This document shows, piece by piece, positions 63,953 to 64,000 of a stretch of DNA of 64,000 bases. The stretch is from Mycobacterium sp. 852014-50255_SCH5639931 (lineage in GTDB: Bacteria; Actinomycetota; Actinomycetes; Mycobacteriales; Mycobacteriaceae). Within the stretch, counting starts at the first letter, position 1, and each line of letters starts with the position of its first letter. Location of the stretch: positions 62,001 through 126,000 of the forward strand of contig NZ_LZSV01000004.1 in the NCBI RefSeq assembly GCF_001665605.1, in the 5' to 3' direction. Made by a program: the position numbers and the translations under genes. A model generated the notes under the pieces. It had not been told where the DNA came from and did no database searches. It was given only the letters and a program-made list of their open reading frames with translations.

Positions 63953-63971
63953 GTATGCATGACATGCATAC
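63953..63971. promoter_or_regulatory. operator palindrome 3 (TetR-like)
   Basis: GTATGCATG-A-CATGCATAC, perfect nine-base arms. Related to palindromes 1 and 2 by the GTATG/CATAC ends. It lies before the next gene start at the right edge. Confidence 0.65.
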
Positions 63972-63995
63972 GTGGGTGTGAAAGGTGAGGCTCGC

Positions 63996-64000
63996 ATGGC
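63996..64000 (+). CDS. possible start of the next gene, cut by the window edge
   Basis: ATG at 63996, preceded by AGGTGAGG. Only five bases are in the window. The operator at 63953 suggests it is the regulator or a target of the same regulon. Confidence 0.3.

Overview
This window is chromosomal DNA from a mycobacterium, most likely a slow-growing non-tuberculous species. GC is high throughout. The left 27 kb follows the Mycobacterium tuberculosis Rv2411c-Rv2386c block (inverted), and the right part contains DosR-regulon-type genes (tgs1 and Rv3131-like), PapA-type acyltransferases and a mycothiol-type enzyme. Orthology statements rest on remembered protein sequences, not on a search.

Layout. 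(1) 1-5.2 kb: the permuted ATP-grasp / alpha-E / transglutaminase triad, a membrane protein, an RNase Z-like hydrolase and a CBS protein. (2) 5.3-14.1 kb: PemK-like protein, lepA, three tandem PknH_C-type lipoproteins, GH15 trehalase, an FAD monooxygenase and two very small membrane ORFs. (3) 14.1-20.8 kb: sulfur assimilation, with subI-cysT-cysW-cysA1 facing sirA-cysH. Each operon is preceded by a short ORF with consecutive Cys codons, which looks like a cysteine-responsive leader peptide. (4) 21-27 kb: hemW, two tandem SbtA-type bicarbonate permeases, a small unknown gene and mbtI behind an IdeR-type iron box. Synteny with M. tuberculosis ends after mbtI. (5) 27.3-33.7 kb: a DesA1-like desaturase and a five-gene minus-strand operon (hydrolase, SDR, diiron protein, Baeyer-Villiger-type monooxygenase, MerR regulator).

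(6) 33.7-58.1 kb is an accessory redox / hypoxia / nitric-oxide region. It holds two Acg-type nitroreductases, tgs1 with a DosR-like box, a membrane-cupredoxin-NirK triple fusion with an NnrS-like protein, hemerythrins, OsmC, an Hrp1-like CBS protein, a pyruvate-dehydrogenase-type E1a/E1b/E2 operon, a second-copy-type aconitase, an orphan succinate-dehydrogenase Fe-S subunit and a membrane-bound MsrP-like molybdoenzyme. Two paralogous HTH regulators with C-terminal cysteine clusters lie in it, and a third related gene is a frameshifted remnant. Several palindromic operators recur: one (GTTTACACAAG...) precedes three separate transcription units, and another (ATGAATAATATC core) precedes both nitroreductases.

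(7) 58.2-62.3 kb: a membrane protein and two condensation-type acyltransferases, probably for a surface glycolipid. (8) 63.1-64 kb: a mycothiol-dependent isomerase-family gene flanked by perfect TetR-like palindromes. No rRNA, tRNA, CRISPR array or insertion sequence was seen.
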